DNA from: Dipylidium caninum
Taxonomy: Eukaryota; Platyhelminthes; Cestoda; Cyclophyllidea; Dipylidiidae
NCBI GenBank assembly: GCA_017562135.1
Contig: QEYB01000448.1
Location: 1,922,001-1,986,000 of the forward strand
DNA: 64,000 bases
Direction of reading: 5' to 3'
Below are positions 40,301-52,171 of this stretch, one piece after another. A program made the position numbers and the translations under genes. Below the pieces are notes generated by a model. The model was not told the origin of the DNA. It did not search any database and saw only the letters and a program-made list of their open reading frames with translations. Every line of letters begins with the position of its first letter. Within the stretch, counting starts at the first letter, position 1.

Positions 40301-41921
40301 AATGTTCCGTAAACAACGAAATTCAGTGTGATCACGCACACGTGTCAATCAAAGGAAAGGAAGAACTATGTGTAGCTGCAGCTTTAAGTATATAGTGTCG
40401 AAAACCAGCTTCAGAAATCTTACGCTCAAGTCGGTAGAACTTTTGTTTCGCTGTACTTTACTTTATCGGAACGCTAAGATGATGCAGCAAAGTTTTTTGT
40501 TGAAGAGTTGATGATATTACAACCTAGTGTTAATAAACTTGTTGCTAGTCGGATGAGTATGCTGGCAGTTGTTGGAGTTTTTTATTACTAACCTCATTAC
40601 TGTTGCTTCATAATCACCTAATTATCCTCTCCTGACTGTCCCGTGCAATTTAGTGTCGCTACGAGGTAGAGGTGAGCGTAGCAACTTCCCTCGACGCCAG
40701 CATCACCAAAGCCGCTGGCAATGTTGAATGTCCGCCAATCACATTCACTCTACCCGTGGCAGTGGTACCACCGCAGACGGTAGGGGAACCCTGCCTTCCC
40801 GCCTGGACGTCGCTGTGTCTTGTTGCTCTAGCCGAGGGAGAATTAAGCTCTTCACCTCGACCATCTGAAGGAACATTCCGAGAGACCCGCCATTTCCCCA
40901 CCTCACCCTCCACTTCCTGCCAAATTGTGAGGATTCTTGGTGGACGAAGAGGACCAGCAGGACTCGCGCCCTCCGCTGTGCAGGGTGAGTTGTCTTGAAA
41001 TGACCCTCTGGATTTTTGCAGTGGTTTGCCTTTTTATTTCACAACATTTTTATGTACTTTTTGCCTTCTGGTGTTTTCGTGCATCCTCCTTTGGCATGTA
41101 CAGTAACTTCTGCGAGTAAATATTAACGCTGTTGCGGTTTTTGTAAACACTCTCTAGACATTGTTCCATCATTCGTGTGCTTATTACTCAAACGGCAATA
41201 TAGACATCTCTCTGATATTTCGCATTTCTCCTCTCTTTTTAAATACAAGTTTATTGTTGCGTTCTTCTAAATGACGAAACGAAGAACAGTTGAATTTGTG
41301 GCAATGTACGCCTTAAATAATGCTCAAAAAAAACACCCTTTGGTCCAAAATGCCCACAAACCATGTGTCGCACGAGCCAGGTCTATGACATTTGTTTTGC
41401 CACATAACGTAAGAACCCATCTATTACTGTGCTATCGCCTAAACGTTTATCTGCATTTTTCACATTCCATTTCATTTCACTTTCGGATCAACGTTTCATC
41501 TAACATTGTGTCTCTTTTCTTCATGTGGATTATAACTGTCTCATTACAAGACTTCTCCAATGATATTGGTTTAGTCCGTCGTTATGAGGAAGTGATGCTG
41601 TCAATTTTACCCTCCCAAAATTAAATACCTAAAGATGCTCATTGCTGAATTCAATTTATGGCATTCCACAAGTTCCTGTTATTTTTTCCATGCATATTTG
41701 TTTTTTTGACTTTTTAGGTAACCCTGAATTCAGAAAAATTCCCATCTTTCGTCATCTCGGAGCGACGAAATTTTGATACACTTTTACACCTACAAATGGG
41801 ATTTTCGCCGTCAAACTTCCCCGTTTACCCCACTTGTATCATGAGTCTGGTTGTATTTCATTTTGATTACACTAAATTTAGATTTACCGTGAAATTCCAC
41901 ATTGTACCAGTGCAAAATTGA
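37394..41921 (+). CDS. Arrestin-fold protein (divergent, ARRDC-like)
   Basis: Seven exons: 37394-37455, 37486-37754, 37784-38223, 38454-38654, 40654-40984, 41290-41408, 41718-41921. All phases agree and give 541 aa. The N-terminal part has the arrestin-N pattern: FYKPGDVIYGAV near the start, then YYAFPFKLQLPPFIE, then CRFILKYNVTACAL. The C-terminal arrestin sandwich ends with ELPLPSASLVDCFWTTNGDFFSCRYEVEVSV read in separate short blocks, followed by ITFTLPVAVVPP. Alpha-arrestins act as trafficking adaptors that link membrane cargo to ubiquitin ligases; no PPxY motif was noticed here. Exons 1-5 are firm. Exon 6 has a weak acceptor and exon 7 a strong one; they are included because the phases fit, but the C-terminus (...VKFHIVPVQN) is less certain. 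The intron 37755-37783 is only 29 nt. A tempting GTAAGC at 37661 is not used in this model, because reading through it keeps the arrestin frame. Confidence 0.75.
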
Positions 41922-43526
41922 CCGACCTGCTCAAATTTAGCCGGTTGTTTTCATGATATGCTAAACGGGAAAGTGGTGAACCCGCACAAACTGATGACGC
42001 AGTAGGCTCCATATTCGAATGCCCGCATTTCTGGTCCACTGGTCTGGTAGGCAAGTGAAATGGTTTGCCTCCTCCCCCAAAGTGGGGTGCTGTGGTACCA
42101 CTTATCTTTAAGGCGGTGGGAGGCCATGGGGCTGGCACTGCTACTCGCAAGTGTAAAACAGAGCAAATAACCGGACTTGCATAAATACCCAAACTCGAGC
42201 TGTATTCCGAGTTACCGGATTGCTCCTTAGTTGGTGTGAGGAGGCTTACTGATTACCAAATAGAATAAGTTGGGGCAACGTCGAAGCTTCAAGACGAGTT
42301 GCTAATCGTAGGAGAATAGGGAGATGAAGTAATTAGGAACTAGAAGGAAATGAATTAAGCCAAACCAGACGAGTAATGGCTGTATGTGTCGGTCACTTCA
42401 CACATTCCTGTAACATTCCTTTGTGAAAAGGATGAAGACGCGTTCATCATAAAGATTCCAAAATCGTCTTTTAGTGGTGGTATGGTGGACATTTTTCAAT
42501 AGTGAGGTTTTCTCTACACTGGGGAGCATTTATGCTGTTTAGAACGACAGCCGCAACTTGTCTGTATCTGCCCAGATGGAGGAAATAATCTGTGGCACTT
42601 GCGGTGGCAGACATCGACACAAGCCATATGTAAAAGGAGTTTATTAAAGTCTTTTATCATGCCAGGCACTTTGAGAGAGTGAACGACTACAGGCTTAAGT
42701 CGTAGATGTCAGAACACAAACTTTAGTCTAACCCTATCCGACTACAAGTTTTGGTGTCTGGTAGGGCTTCAGAGCCACTAACGGGGTCTCGAATGTAGTT
42801 AGTCTCATAATTATATCCTTATCTATAAGCAGCTCTCTGTGTATTAGTCAGTTCATTTAAACATTTCCATTTTTCGATTATCCAACAGTGATCCTCCAAT
42901 TTAGCTCTGATTATGGGTACTATGGGAAATAAATGAATTATGACAGTATTTTGCTTGGCATTAAAATAATTTGGTTGTTAATTGCAGAAGCATTTCTTAT
43001 AACAGTTCGATGAAGAAAGATGTGGTCATTACAAATTTTAGTCAGTGGTGGCTTTGAAGAACTAAGAGGTCGCAATATCTTAAGAGTTGCCCTAGGAATG
43101 CCTGCAAATGAAGTAAAATCACACCACATTAGATCACATTGTGATTACTGGGTACGGGCCAACGACGCGAGACTACAATTGAAGAGATGGCGGGATTGGC
43201 TTCTTGACAGGTCTATGGGCCTCATACCTCGACTCTAAAATTAGAATTGTTCTTCCTAATGTACTAACTATCATCTCGTTATTTCAACAAGCAAAAATCC
43301 TTATACTGCCACTTTAATTTCAATACACATTCAGCCGCATTTCGGACAAATGCTTTTTAACAAAAAAAGTCAAAAATTAAAGCATTACCAGTCTACTACG
43401 TGAACAAATGTCTCATTATTAACGATTCCTTTTTGCTTGCCACCTTTTCGTTTTAATTAAGCGGTAATCCACTCAATCATGCATTAGCGGAGCCTCAGTT
43501 GGTCCTGCAGCTTCTGGCCTGGGGAA
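41922..43526. other. Spacer with no firm gene
   Basis: Short ORFs on both strands (for example plus 43020-43238 and minus 41884-42192) lack splice context and family resemblance. A splice-like acceptor at 43498 (gcctcag) or 43510 (cctgcag) precedes the small gene that follows. Confidence 0.4.
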
Positions 43527-44030
43527 ATGTTATCCGTCGCTAATGATGAAAATGAAGAGTATTCTGCAAATCCTAAGCGTTTCATCAAAAACGTTACCTT
43601 GAGCAAAAGAAGAGGTCTTAATGTTGTTGATATGAATTCTGCAAAACCAATCTCATGTGCGGGTGACGCTAAAATTGACGACACATGTTCTCCGGATGAA
43701 TGCGAGCGAGAAACGTACATCCCTCCCTCTGACGATGGTAACCTCCCGTTATATGCTGGCGTATTAGATTACTCCGATGTGCTTGTGACGGATGAGCCTG
43801 TTGAACACCTGTTTGACGATGTCGGTGCGATCTCGGCGTCTTGGCGACCTGAAGAAATCTCAGAAACTCAAAGCGGTATACTCTTTATTGTCTTGAATTA
43901 GAACCGATTTATTTTACTTATTCGATAGCGACTAATTAAATTACTCTTGTGTTATCTGCGTATAGATGTCATCTCCTGCGAAATGAGCCCACCAGACGAT
44001 GGCTTTCCTTGGTTATTAAAAATTGTATAA
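43527..44030 (+). CDS. Small acidic orphan protein, two exons
   Basis: Exon 43527-43875 starts at an ATG (MLSVANDENEEYSANPK...) and ends at a G|GTATAC donor in phase 1. Exon 43966-44030 begins after tatag in phase 1 and stops after DDGFPWLLKIV. Together they encode 137 aa. The protein is acidic and Asp/Glu/Ser-rich (YIPPSDDGNLPLYAGVLDY, VEHLFDDVGAIS) with no signal peptide or membrane segment. Acceptors 16 and 28 bases before the ATG suggest a 5' exon or leader. Alternatively these are the 3'-terminal exons of a larger gene, possibly an alternative tail of the arrestin-fold gene upstream, but the phases do not join exon 5 of that gene directly. Family not recognised. Confidence 0.5.
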
Positions 44031-45957
44031 CCACACTTTTCGGGTTGGCGTAATCCTTATGGCTATCCGTTCTACTGTTGTATCTCAATGTTGTCCCTCT
44101 TTCTACTGTTCTTTCTGGTTTGTTTTATAACCCCAATTTTATTATCAATAAATTGTCTTCGATTAAGACCGAAAAGTTAATTCACCCCAAGTACATTCCT
44201 TCCGGTTATGTTTACTTAATTCTTACCGTCCACGTTATGGCTGTGGAGGTTTCCTTTACCTTGTTTAGAGGGCGGCCGGATGATTTTACTATTACGACCG
44301 ATATTTCCTCTTCAAATTTGTCAGGTATATTTGGCTAAAGGTAGAACCTGCTTAATTTTCTCTAACTTAGACTGCGTAGCTACCCTTGAACTGGTATGGC
44401 TTAGAATACGTCCAGGCACCGCTGTCGGCTTGTTTATAACTGCACTGGCAATGTTTAGGAAATTGTGTCAGGCTTCAAGCTTCTTAGTATGAGGATCCAA
44501 AATACCGGTGGTGGGGTTTGTGGCACCGTCTATCGCTGTAGCGTTATATTTACTTGTTTTGACGTCAGATGACATGGGGGCTTTGGGATTCAGCATCATT
44601 AACGGTCCTGTCAGGTCTAACGCGCCCATCAATGATTTCTCGCAACCTAATACTGGTTTACTGCAGTGTCAGGGGAGCCTGGTGTGGCACCAATTAGAAT
44701 TCTAAATCTTTGGTGCTCCGAGTTTGCATGCTAGGTTATTTTCCTATTACGAATTCCCGATCTCTTGTTGCTGGCCATTTTCCGACCTCTTATAAAGCAG
44801 ACTCGTATTTGGCTTTATCCCCTTTGTAGAACATTTCGAGGTAATGACAACGCGAAGCAAAACCCTCACATTGTATGGAAGCCAACTAACTCTCTAGACT
44901 TCAAGAAGCAAGGATGCTGCAAAAGCCAAACTATGCGAATAAGGGTATGCGCAACTGGGGGCGTGCAGTCTGCCATGTCTGGCCAAAGATTTGTTGAATA
45001 CAAATCAGGACAAATTGAGTTATTTCCTTGATTCAGATGTTCGTAGTTTGTTTGGCGACTACTTCACCGTTGAGAAGTGCGTTCTTCAGGACCTTGGGAC
45101 GACTACTCAGAAGAAAGCCTGCTGCGAAGAGATCGGGGATTAGTAACAGTCAAATAAATTTTCTCAAATGCTATCCAGGTGCCACCTGTTCCATGACATT
45201 CTCTTTTTGTCGTCTTATAATTATTTTGTGAGATCTTTGAACAATACTCTGGGAAATTTTGTCTAATCCCAAAGAAGACAATGTTCGACTCATTTACTTT
45301 CAACTCTTAAAATAAACGTAGCTGAAACTACAACAAATACGTCAGGCCTATTTTATGGGCTTGCATTTGTGCAAGCACGCCCAGCTGCCTACCTGTTGCC
45401 ATGACAGTGCAGGAATTTTTGTCCCGAAAACGCAATGCCTCTTCACCCGGTAGTCGTGGCAACCGTAGGAGGCACACGCCCTTCTCCATCCACTCAGGGT
45501 GAACACCCAGCAGACCCTTTCCCTCTATTGTAACTTTGTAGATGTCCCCTTTGCCTGGAATCTACCACCAGGTTAACGCCCATATATCGAGTAATTTTCA
45601 AATCTAGGCGAACAATCCACTGGATTGCTTTATCCGGCTGAGCCCTCCACTTCACTCAGTATTGACGGGTTGTTTCTAGGGTTGTCACCGTAAAGCCGCA
45701 TTAAGGGGATTGTTGAGCATTCCCCCGTTTTCTTACCTGTTCCGACTTGGGCCACGAACTCGTGATCAGACCGGAAAGTGCCGTTCGCCGTCCAACTACT
45801 CCTCCTTCGCATGCGTATGCACTCACGTGGGTCCGTCGGCTTCGCGCATTTGCGGCCTCCGATTGGCCAGAAAATCTTCCAAAGTAGGCGGTTTTGAAGG
45901 AACACGACGGCATCGACCACCGCCAGCTGATCCTCAATCGGCTGTCCGTATTGTCAA
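44031..45957. other. Spacer upstream of receptor gene
   Basis: Several short plus-strand frames (44078-45031) have hydrophobic, T-rich composition and no splice support. The receptor frame is open a few codons upstream of its ATG. Nothing else was recognised. Confidence 0.4.
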
Positions 45958-47304
45958 ATGGACACGTGCAACGAGTTGGGAGGGAACAGTCAATTGCGAT
46001 GCAGAGGATACTTTCTACACGAGATTGGCATGTACAACAGCATCTTGTCGAAATTTACAGTCGGGGGAACCTTCACCACCGCTTTATTCTCCATTCCCCT
46101 GATGGCATCCGCATTTTTTTACAACCTCTTCTACCTACTTGTTCTCATTGGAATGAACCCGCAGGGTTGTTTTCATCGAGATTTTGGCATCGCCTACATT
46201 ACTTTCGTTCTAATCTCACTTGTACACGATGGTATGCTCGGTTCCGTGCTTGTCCGTGTGCTCCCCTGGCTAGAGAGACCCGCCATCGAGGCGGCTGTGA
46301 CTAGCCACAAAGCCTGCAAGTATTACTCCTTCGTAAGTGACTTCCTCGCAGCTTCACGAATTAACCTACTCCTGGCCCACTGCCTCATCCACATTTTCTC
46401 AATTCAATTCTTCACCGAACGCAGGAAAATATCACTCGGTATTGTCTCACTTAATGCACTTTGTGTTCTCCTCGGGGCCTTCCTGGCAATCTCCGCATCC
46501 ACTGTCCACGGCGTTTGGGTGGTTGGGAATCGTCTTATCTGCCTTCCTGACCCCGAGTGGCCGCAGATCTTCATCATCTTCTACATGATTCATAAAGCGC
46601 TTTTCTGTGATGGACTTGTTCAGTCGCTCGTGATATTGTTCGCCTGTTTCCACCTCCATCGAATACACGCTCATCTGAGCGTTACCGTCAAATGCCTGTT
46701 ATTTACTACCAACTCGAAATTCCTCCTTTTTGATAGTCTTAAACGGTTGAGAGAGCGGACACTTCGGGCTCGAGAGTGTCTTCGGGTCGTCTATGTGCAC
46801 GCACTTTGTGTGGCTGCGACTAGAATCGCTCTGAGCATCATCACCATTGTCTTTGCTAACTTTCTCTACGGAACCCAGCGTCTAGACATAGTGGAATGGA
46901 ATGTGCTGGAGAACTTGCTGTTCTACTTCACTCTCTTTGATCTGACCCGTCTTTTAGAGGTGATTAGTAATATCGTGCATGCATGGGTAGCTTTCTTTTG
47001 GCAGTCCACACTTCGAAACACCTTTCTCAACTTCCTCTTTAAAGTCTTTCGACCATTTAGGCGGCTTCGAGCTTGGTTACGCATCCTTGTCTACACCGAC
47101 ACTGTCCCTGCCGCGCAGGAGGTGGAGAAGGAGAAGAAGAGTCCATCTTTTGACAAAAACTTTCTCAAGTACTCCAGACTCCTAGCCTCACGATTGACCG
47201 ATGAAAATCTGAAGAATGCCCTCTCGTGGCTTCACAACGCTCCTAACTTGCCGAAGGAGATCGAGGATTTCCTCATGGAGTGGGGAGTTCTCCCCCAGAA
47301 GTGA
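45958..47304 (+). CDS. Degenerate seven-transmembrane receptor (orphan GPCR-like)
   Basis: Intronless 448-aa ORF. Seven hydrophobic segments are visible at about 39-66, 76-100, 124-152, 158-183, 203-233, 274-303 and 318-347, with an extracellular N-terminus and a basic-then-charged C-terminal tail (about 100 aa). Rhodopsin-like traces remain: Asp91 in TM2 (SLVHDGML), Cys120 before TM3 and Cys195 between TM4 and TM5, which could form the usual disulfide, and NIVHAW in TM7. The signalling motifs are degenerate: SIQFF stands where DRY is expected after TM3, TM6 has no CWxP proline, and TM7 has no NPxxY. The C-terminal helix-8-like region is rich in Arg (RPFRRLRAWLR). This fits lineage-specific orphan rhodopsin-like receptors known from flatworms, but another seven-helix family is possible. 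Ligand and G-protein coupling cannot be inferred. The start codon is the first ATG after an upstream in-frame stop. Confidence 0.72.
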   Translation: MDTCNELGGNSQLRCRGYFLHEIGMYNSILSKFTVGGTFTTALFSIPLMASAFFYNLFYLLVLIGMNPQGCFHRDFGIAYITFVLISLVHDGMLGSVLVRVLPWLERPAIEAAVTSHKACKYYSFVSDFLAASRINLLLAHCLIHIFSIQFFTERRKISLGIVSLNALCVLLGAFLAISASTVHGVWVVGNRLICLPDPEWPQIFIIFYMIHKALFCDGLVQSLVILFACFHLHRIHAHLSVTVKCLLFTTNSKFLLFDSLKRLRERTLRARECLRVVYVHALCVAATRIALSIITIVFANFLYGTQRLDIVEWNVLENLLFYFTLFDLTRLLEVISNIVHAWVAFFWQSTLRNTFLNFLFKVFRPFRRLRAWLRILVYTDTVPAAQEVEKEKKSPSFDKNFLKYSRLLASRLTDENLKNALSWLHNAPNLPKEIEDFLMEWGVLPQK

Positions 47305-50300
47305 TGATTATTCCCCTCACACGCAGCTCCATTCCACATCGTAGTGGTATTAGGGCCAACAGGGGGTGGCGCATTGAAAGATTCTCCACTCCAAGTCCCC
47401 AAACTTGACAGTGAATAAGAGGACTCTCAGTCCTTCTATTTTGTATTGCCAAAAATAATACCTTTTAGTGGTCTTCACCGCCCAGCCTCGCGTCGACTTT
47501 GTAAATTACATCCTTCAACGTACCTGCTGAGAGGAGCGATGTGGCCGCCGCCTGCGGTCGGCTCCGGGAGGGCTCTTGGGCTGCGAGTGTGCGAGGCGGG
47601 GCGCGCTGCCGAGCCCTGCACACACAATCGAGATGGGATGAGGACCGAGGGGCCCGAGCAAGGAGATCATGGCTGTGAAGTGCAGATCAACCAAATGTTT
47701 CTAAGGAAAACTGTGATATGCCGTACGGTGTGTGAAGCTTTACAACATATCACCAGTCTTCCACAAAAACAGTGGTTCTCCAGAGCAAAAGCGATTCATG
47801 AAGTGAAAGACATTTGATAACTTTGAACAGATTGGACAATGGGAAGGGAGGGAAAGAGCTAAAAATTGATGGCAAATAAGCAGTGCCTTCAGAGGCTGGA
47901 AAGGGGAGGCTGAGGCGAAACGGCTACGCGACATCCGTGGAATACGTTCGGTGCAATTGCCTCAAACATGTCTGTCAGGAGAAAGCAAATCATCTCTTAG
48001 CCGACGAACTTCTCCGTCACACCGCATGGGCACCTCACAGGTCGTGAAAAACGGCCCGACGACTGCCTCATTTCAACTATCACCAGTATATCGCTACGAA
48101 TAAGTAATTTGTTGTCGGAATTTGGCGACTGTGCAGCGATTTTTCTCCTCGATCAATGCTTACTTTGTGTCTAGAGCGGGGATTCCAGCTCCCTAATCGC
48201 GATTTTGATCCGGAACACCAGAAATAGCAACGCAGCTGATGTTCCACGTGAAGTATAAGAGTTAATTTTGTTATGGAACTATGCGCCGATGAATAAAGCA
48301 GTTTGAGGATGGGGGGAAGAGGCGAGTATCACCTCCTTTTGGTGTGAAGGCGACAACAGAGGGGAAAGCCAGTCAATCTCGAGTGGGGAGACATTTAAAG
48401 GCGAGACGAGTGTCAACGTACCGCATGAGCCCGGGCAGGAACCTCCGCTTCGGCCAAGTGAAAGCGCCATCTTCACCCAATTCCTTGTGCACTCTCGCAG
48501 GGGAAGCGCCCATGCTCGCCCGCGTTAGCCCAACTCACCTGTTGATTGGTTGCGTCATAGCAACACGGCAGCCGCAATTGTGTGAATTGGCCACAGGGGA
48601 ATCGATTGGGACTCTGTCGGTGTGCGTGTGTGTTGTGCGTGCGTGCGCGCGTGCGTGCCTGAGGCAGTGCAAATGGGTAAATGGCCGAATGGACGGGTGG
48701 ACGAGGGAATGGCCTACAGTTGGACGCTGTCTGACCCAAAGCCTCCACAGGCGGGAAGGGGGCGACGACACTCACGGACGTCGCGTTCTCCCTTCCCCCT
48801 GGACGCAGTCTGCATTTGGCCATTTGGCAGACGAGGGGCAGCATACTCGGCTCCCGCATGCGCCACGTCACGCCATGGCAGGTCTTCTGTCCTTTTGCCA
48901 GAACCCTTGTCCTCTTCGTGGAATTGTTTGTCATCTCATCGAGGGGGGGGGGGCAGTTTAAGTGTTGCACCTTATTAAGATCACCGACATATGAAGGTTT
49001 AAACGCTAAAAGCGCTGCCTACGCGACTATCACCTCTGAACAGAGCTTAAGAGTTTACAGAGTTCAATGTCGGGGGGTCAAACCGCCCAAAATGTACGTC
49101 GACATATACTGCACAGCCGCCCGGCGCAATATTTAGCAGCGTGGATATTGTTTTCTGGAGATTTATCACCTATGCCAAGTTATAAGATTGTACTCACTTC
49201 GCATTTAAATGGAAAATGTGAGAAAGACGGTTTCTAGCATCCCTTGTGATTCCACACTGAACAACGGTCCTCACTTGCATCGCGCCTACGACCTAACACT
49301 TTTCAACGCTCATTTACGCCTGTTAAATGTGCATGGATGCAATGCGGATTCCTCTTTCCTCGTAAAGTGTTGCTGGGCTAGCGACGAAATTACCCGGTCT
49401 TATTAGGAAAAAGTCTGCCTTAGTGATTTAAGAATGTGCAATGGGGAAGAGAGGCGAAATAATCGCTGGAACACGTCTAGGAGACTGGGTGAAAACGGAG
49501 TTTTCAGAGTCAGCCATATAATTATTGGTCTCTGTATGCTCACGTCAAAATACGAGGTCGCGCTGAATTCAAATTACTCTCAGGCCAGAGGGGTACAGCT
49601 TTAAGTTAGTAACTTCTGAATTGGTTACACGCATCTGAGTCTGGGTGGGTGAGGATGGTGTTTCGCTTTCAATTGGACGATCGCCTTCCCGGTAGATAAG
49701 GCTCGAGCAGGTGCCACCTCCAACTGGAGCTCGACCGATGGAAGGAGTGGAAACACATTTGCCCACTAAGGCTGACTGTGTCACCTAACCACGTTTTCAG
49801 ACTTCGTTGTGTGTGACGAGGAGGACGTGAAAAAGACGTGACGTAGCAGAAGTCAATAATAGCTTCCGCCATCGCCAACCCGTCACTCCTGTGAGCTCTG
49901 CGGCCACGGTGATCGAGCGCAGGAGTGGCAGTTATTGAGAAATAATACAACCTCAATCATATTAGGTTGCTTTTGCCCGACTCGAACTGCAGAAACAATC
50001 TAAGATTGTCGGAAAATTGGTAGGCTCGAAGAGAACCACCATCATCAATTGGATGATGGAATGCGATTGATTATGGTTGCAGGTGGGCAAAAAAATTCTG
50101 AGATGTGACTTGTTACCACTTAGTTACAGATTATTGCGGTATTTCCCAATTTTTTGCTTTAAGGTACAAGCCACCTTCAACCAAGCTTGGGTCCATGGCC
50201 CCCGGCTAAGCCCTCGAACTCTCCAACTCTTTTGCATGTCGGCTGTTGTGATTCATTATAATTAAAAAACAAGGTTCTAACGTCGCTGACTGACAATGAC

Positions 50301-52171
50301 GGTTTGAGATGAGGTTTTGTGGGTAGACAAAATAAGGGTTATGAAATCGGAAGGACTGCTCGCAACGCCGTTCCACTAAGCACGAATTGCAACAAAAGAA
50401 TTATAGAAGATCCGAAACAATAGCACGCGGAATAAAGCGTCTTGTTTAGCTTCTCCGACGAAAGGCTAATAAACGTTTTGACTTTTACAAAGGAAAATTT
50501 ATTGCAGCAACTGCCCATGTCGCAACATTTTTTATCAGCAACCCGCAATATGCAAATGGTGTAACGTGGCGCATTCAGCATTGTTTCCTGCTCCGCATTG
50601 CTTACGCTGCAATACATAGGTTAAATTTCATTTAATTTTTTTCTACCGAACGTTTTCAGGTACAACTAATTAACTAGTGTTTTGTGGATCCGTCTTCCAT
50701 CTAGTGAGTACGTCGTCATCACACTTTAGGTGATCGCTCTCGTAGAGTTTATCTCCACAGATGTCGACCAGGACACTATCTGGTAGATTTTATAAGCCCA
50801 ACACGTCTTATCTATTCTTCGCTCTGCAGTGAAGAAACTGTTGAAGACCTGCTCGGCGCGTAATCAAAGGGAGCAAACAATTTATACATCTCGCACACTT
50901 AATTGACAGGCACAAGCAGTAGGAACTCCCGTACCTCACAATTCGAACGGGACACTTTAATTTCAGGAATATTTAGAAAAGAACAAACAATTTGTGTTCC
51001 ATAAACGGGGAAGACTTCCTTAACCTGAATTTCATTCATTCGCGAATTAGTTAAATTGTATGGATACAAAAGAAAAAATTTCGTTTTCAAGTCTGTCAGT
51101 AATTTTGATAGATGCGGGTAGCTACAGCATTTCGTAACTTGGCTGCAATTGCTCTGTTTACTGGAAAGTTATGCAATGGGCTGGTATACACTCAGTGGAT
51201 GAGGTATCATCAGCTTCCCCAAGCCATCAAACCTACAAATTTCCTAGGGGTGCTTGAAGATGATGGACGCTGATATGTAACTGAGACCAAGTTGAGGCAA
51301 GCATTTTTTGTTGTTGTGTATCCCTTTGGAGCTGGGCTCCCAGAAGCTGTCCTTAAATCGACCTTTATAATACCTGGACGGCTCAAGATATTACAATAAC
51401 AATTAGCTTTGAATGTGCTTCACAAGGAAAAAATTTGTGTCGTAAGGTCATTCTCTTGTAGTATACAACACAAAAGGTAGGGCTACTGGAGAGTGCCGTT
51501 TTTAATATAAGAACGTGATGTGAATGTGCATCACAGAAAACCCAAACTGCCAACTATTCAGTATTTGGTTAGATAAATTCAACCATTAGGGCAAGGTATT
51601 AGACATCATACTACAAAGGGTAAAGCCTTTCCAAAAATCTTTACGTGGTCCTATGATTAACACCACTATCAATTAGAATGTTAAGGAACTTAATAGGCAT
51701 CCGGGTGATCCCAGCTTTGAGAACCATATCAGACAGCTGGAATACATACCACATGCCCAAATAATAATAAAACATAGAAACACTTGAGACAGGCTAAAAA
51801 AATAATAACTTCATTAATATGTCATTACTAAATAGAGGGGATAAATCTAGTCACCTTGGTCGTGGCTGAAAACCACTTTCGGTGCCAAAATTTGGTTACC
51901 AATATAACAAAATTAGCCAAAAATACTGTTACAAATTTTTAAACAATTACGATGAAATGTTTTTCGTGAAATATCCATACTTATTATGAGCTATTCTTTG
52001 ACCTAATATGTAGTGGCTTTATAAAAAGGGTTGCAATAACCTGCGGATGTGCATGGCCGTGGTTGGTGCCTTCATTGAGAGAAATTTGTCAATGCATTGA
52101 TAGCATACTATGCGCGTCTCACAAAAGATAATACTTTTGTGCATAGCCGTTGTGGGTTCGTTGTTTTCCAG
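47305..52171. other. 4.9-kb spacer upstream of UXS1
   Basis: Starts with the receptor 3' UTR. A GC-rich section (47.5-49.1 kb) with a GT/GC alternating tract and an 11-base G run is followed by AT-rich sequence. Long overlapping ORFs at 48344-48978 on both strands come from the low-stop GC-rich sequence and were not accepted. No RNA gene was found. Confidence 0.45.
48620..48659 (+). repeat. TGTGCG alternating purine-pyrimidine tract
   Basis: A run of TG/CG dinucleotides (TGTGCGTGTG... to GCGCGTGCGTGCC), the kind of sequence able to form Z-DNA. Confidence 0.6.

Noticed and set aside
48344..48978. Long overlapping ORFs (up to 205 codons) on both strands
   Set aside because: GC-rich, low-stop sequence with a simple repeat inside; translations are Arg/Cys/Pro-rich without domains, and no splice signals frame them.
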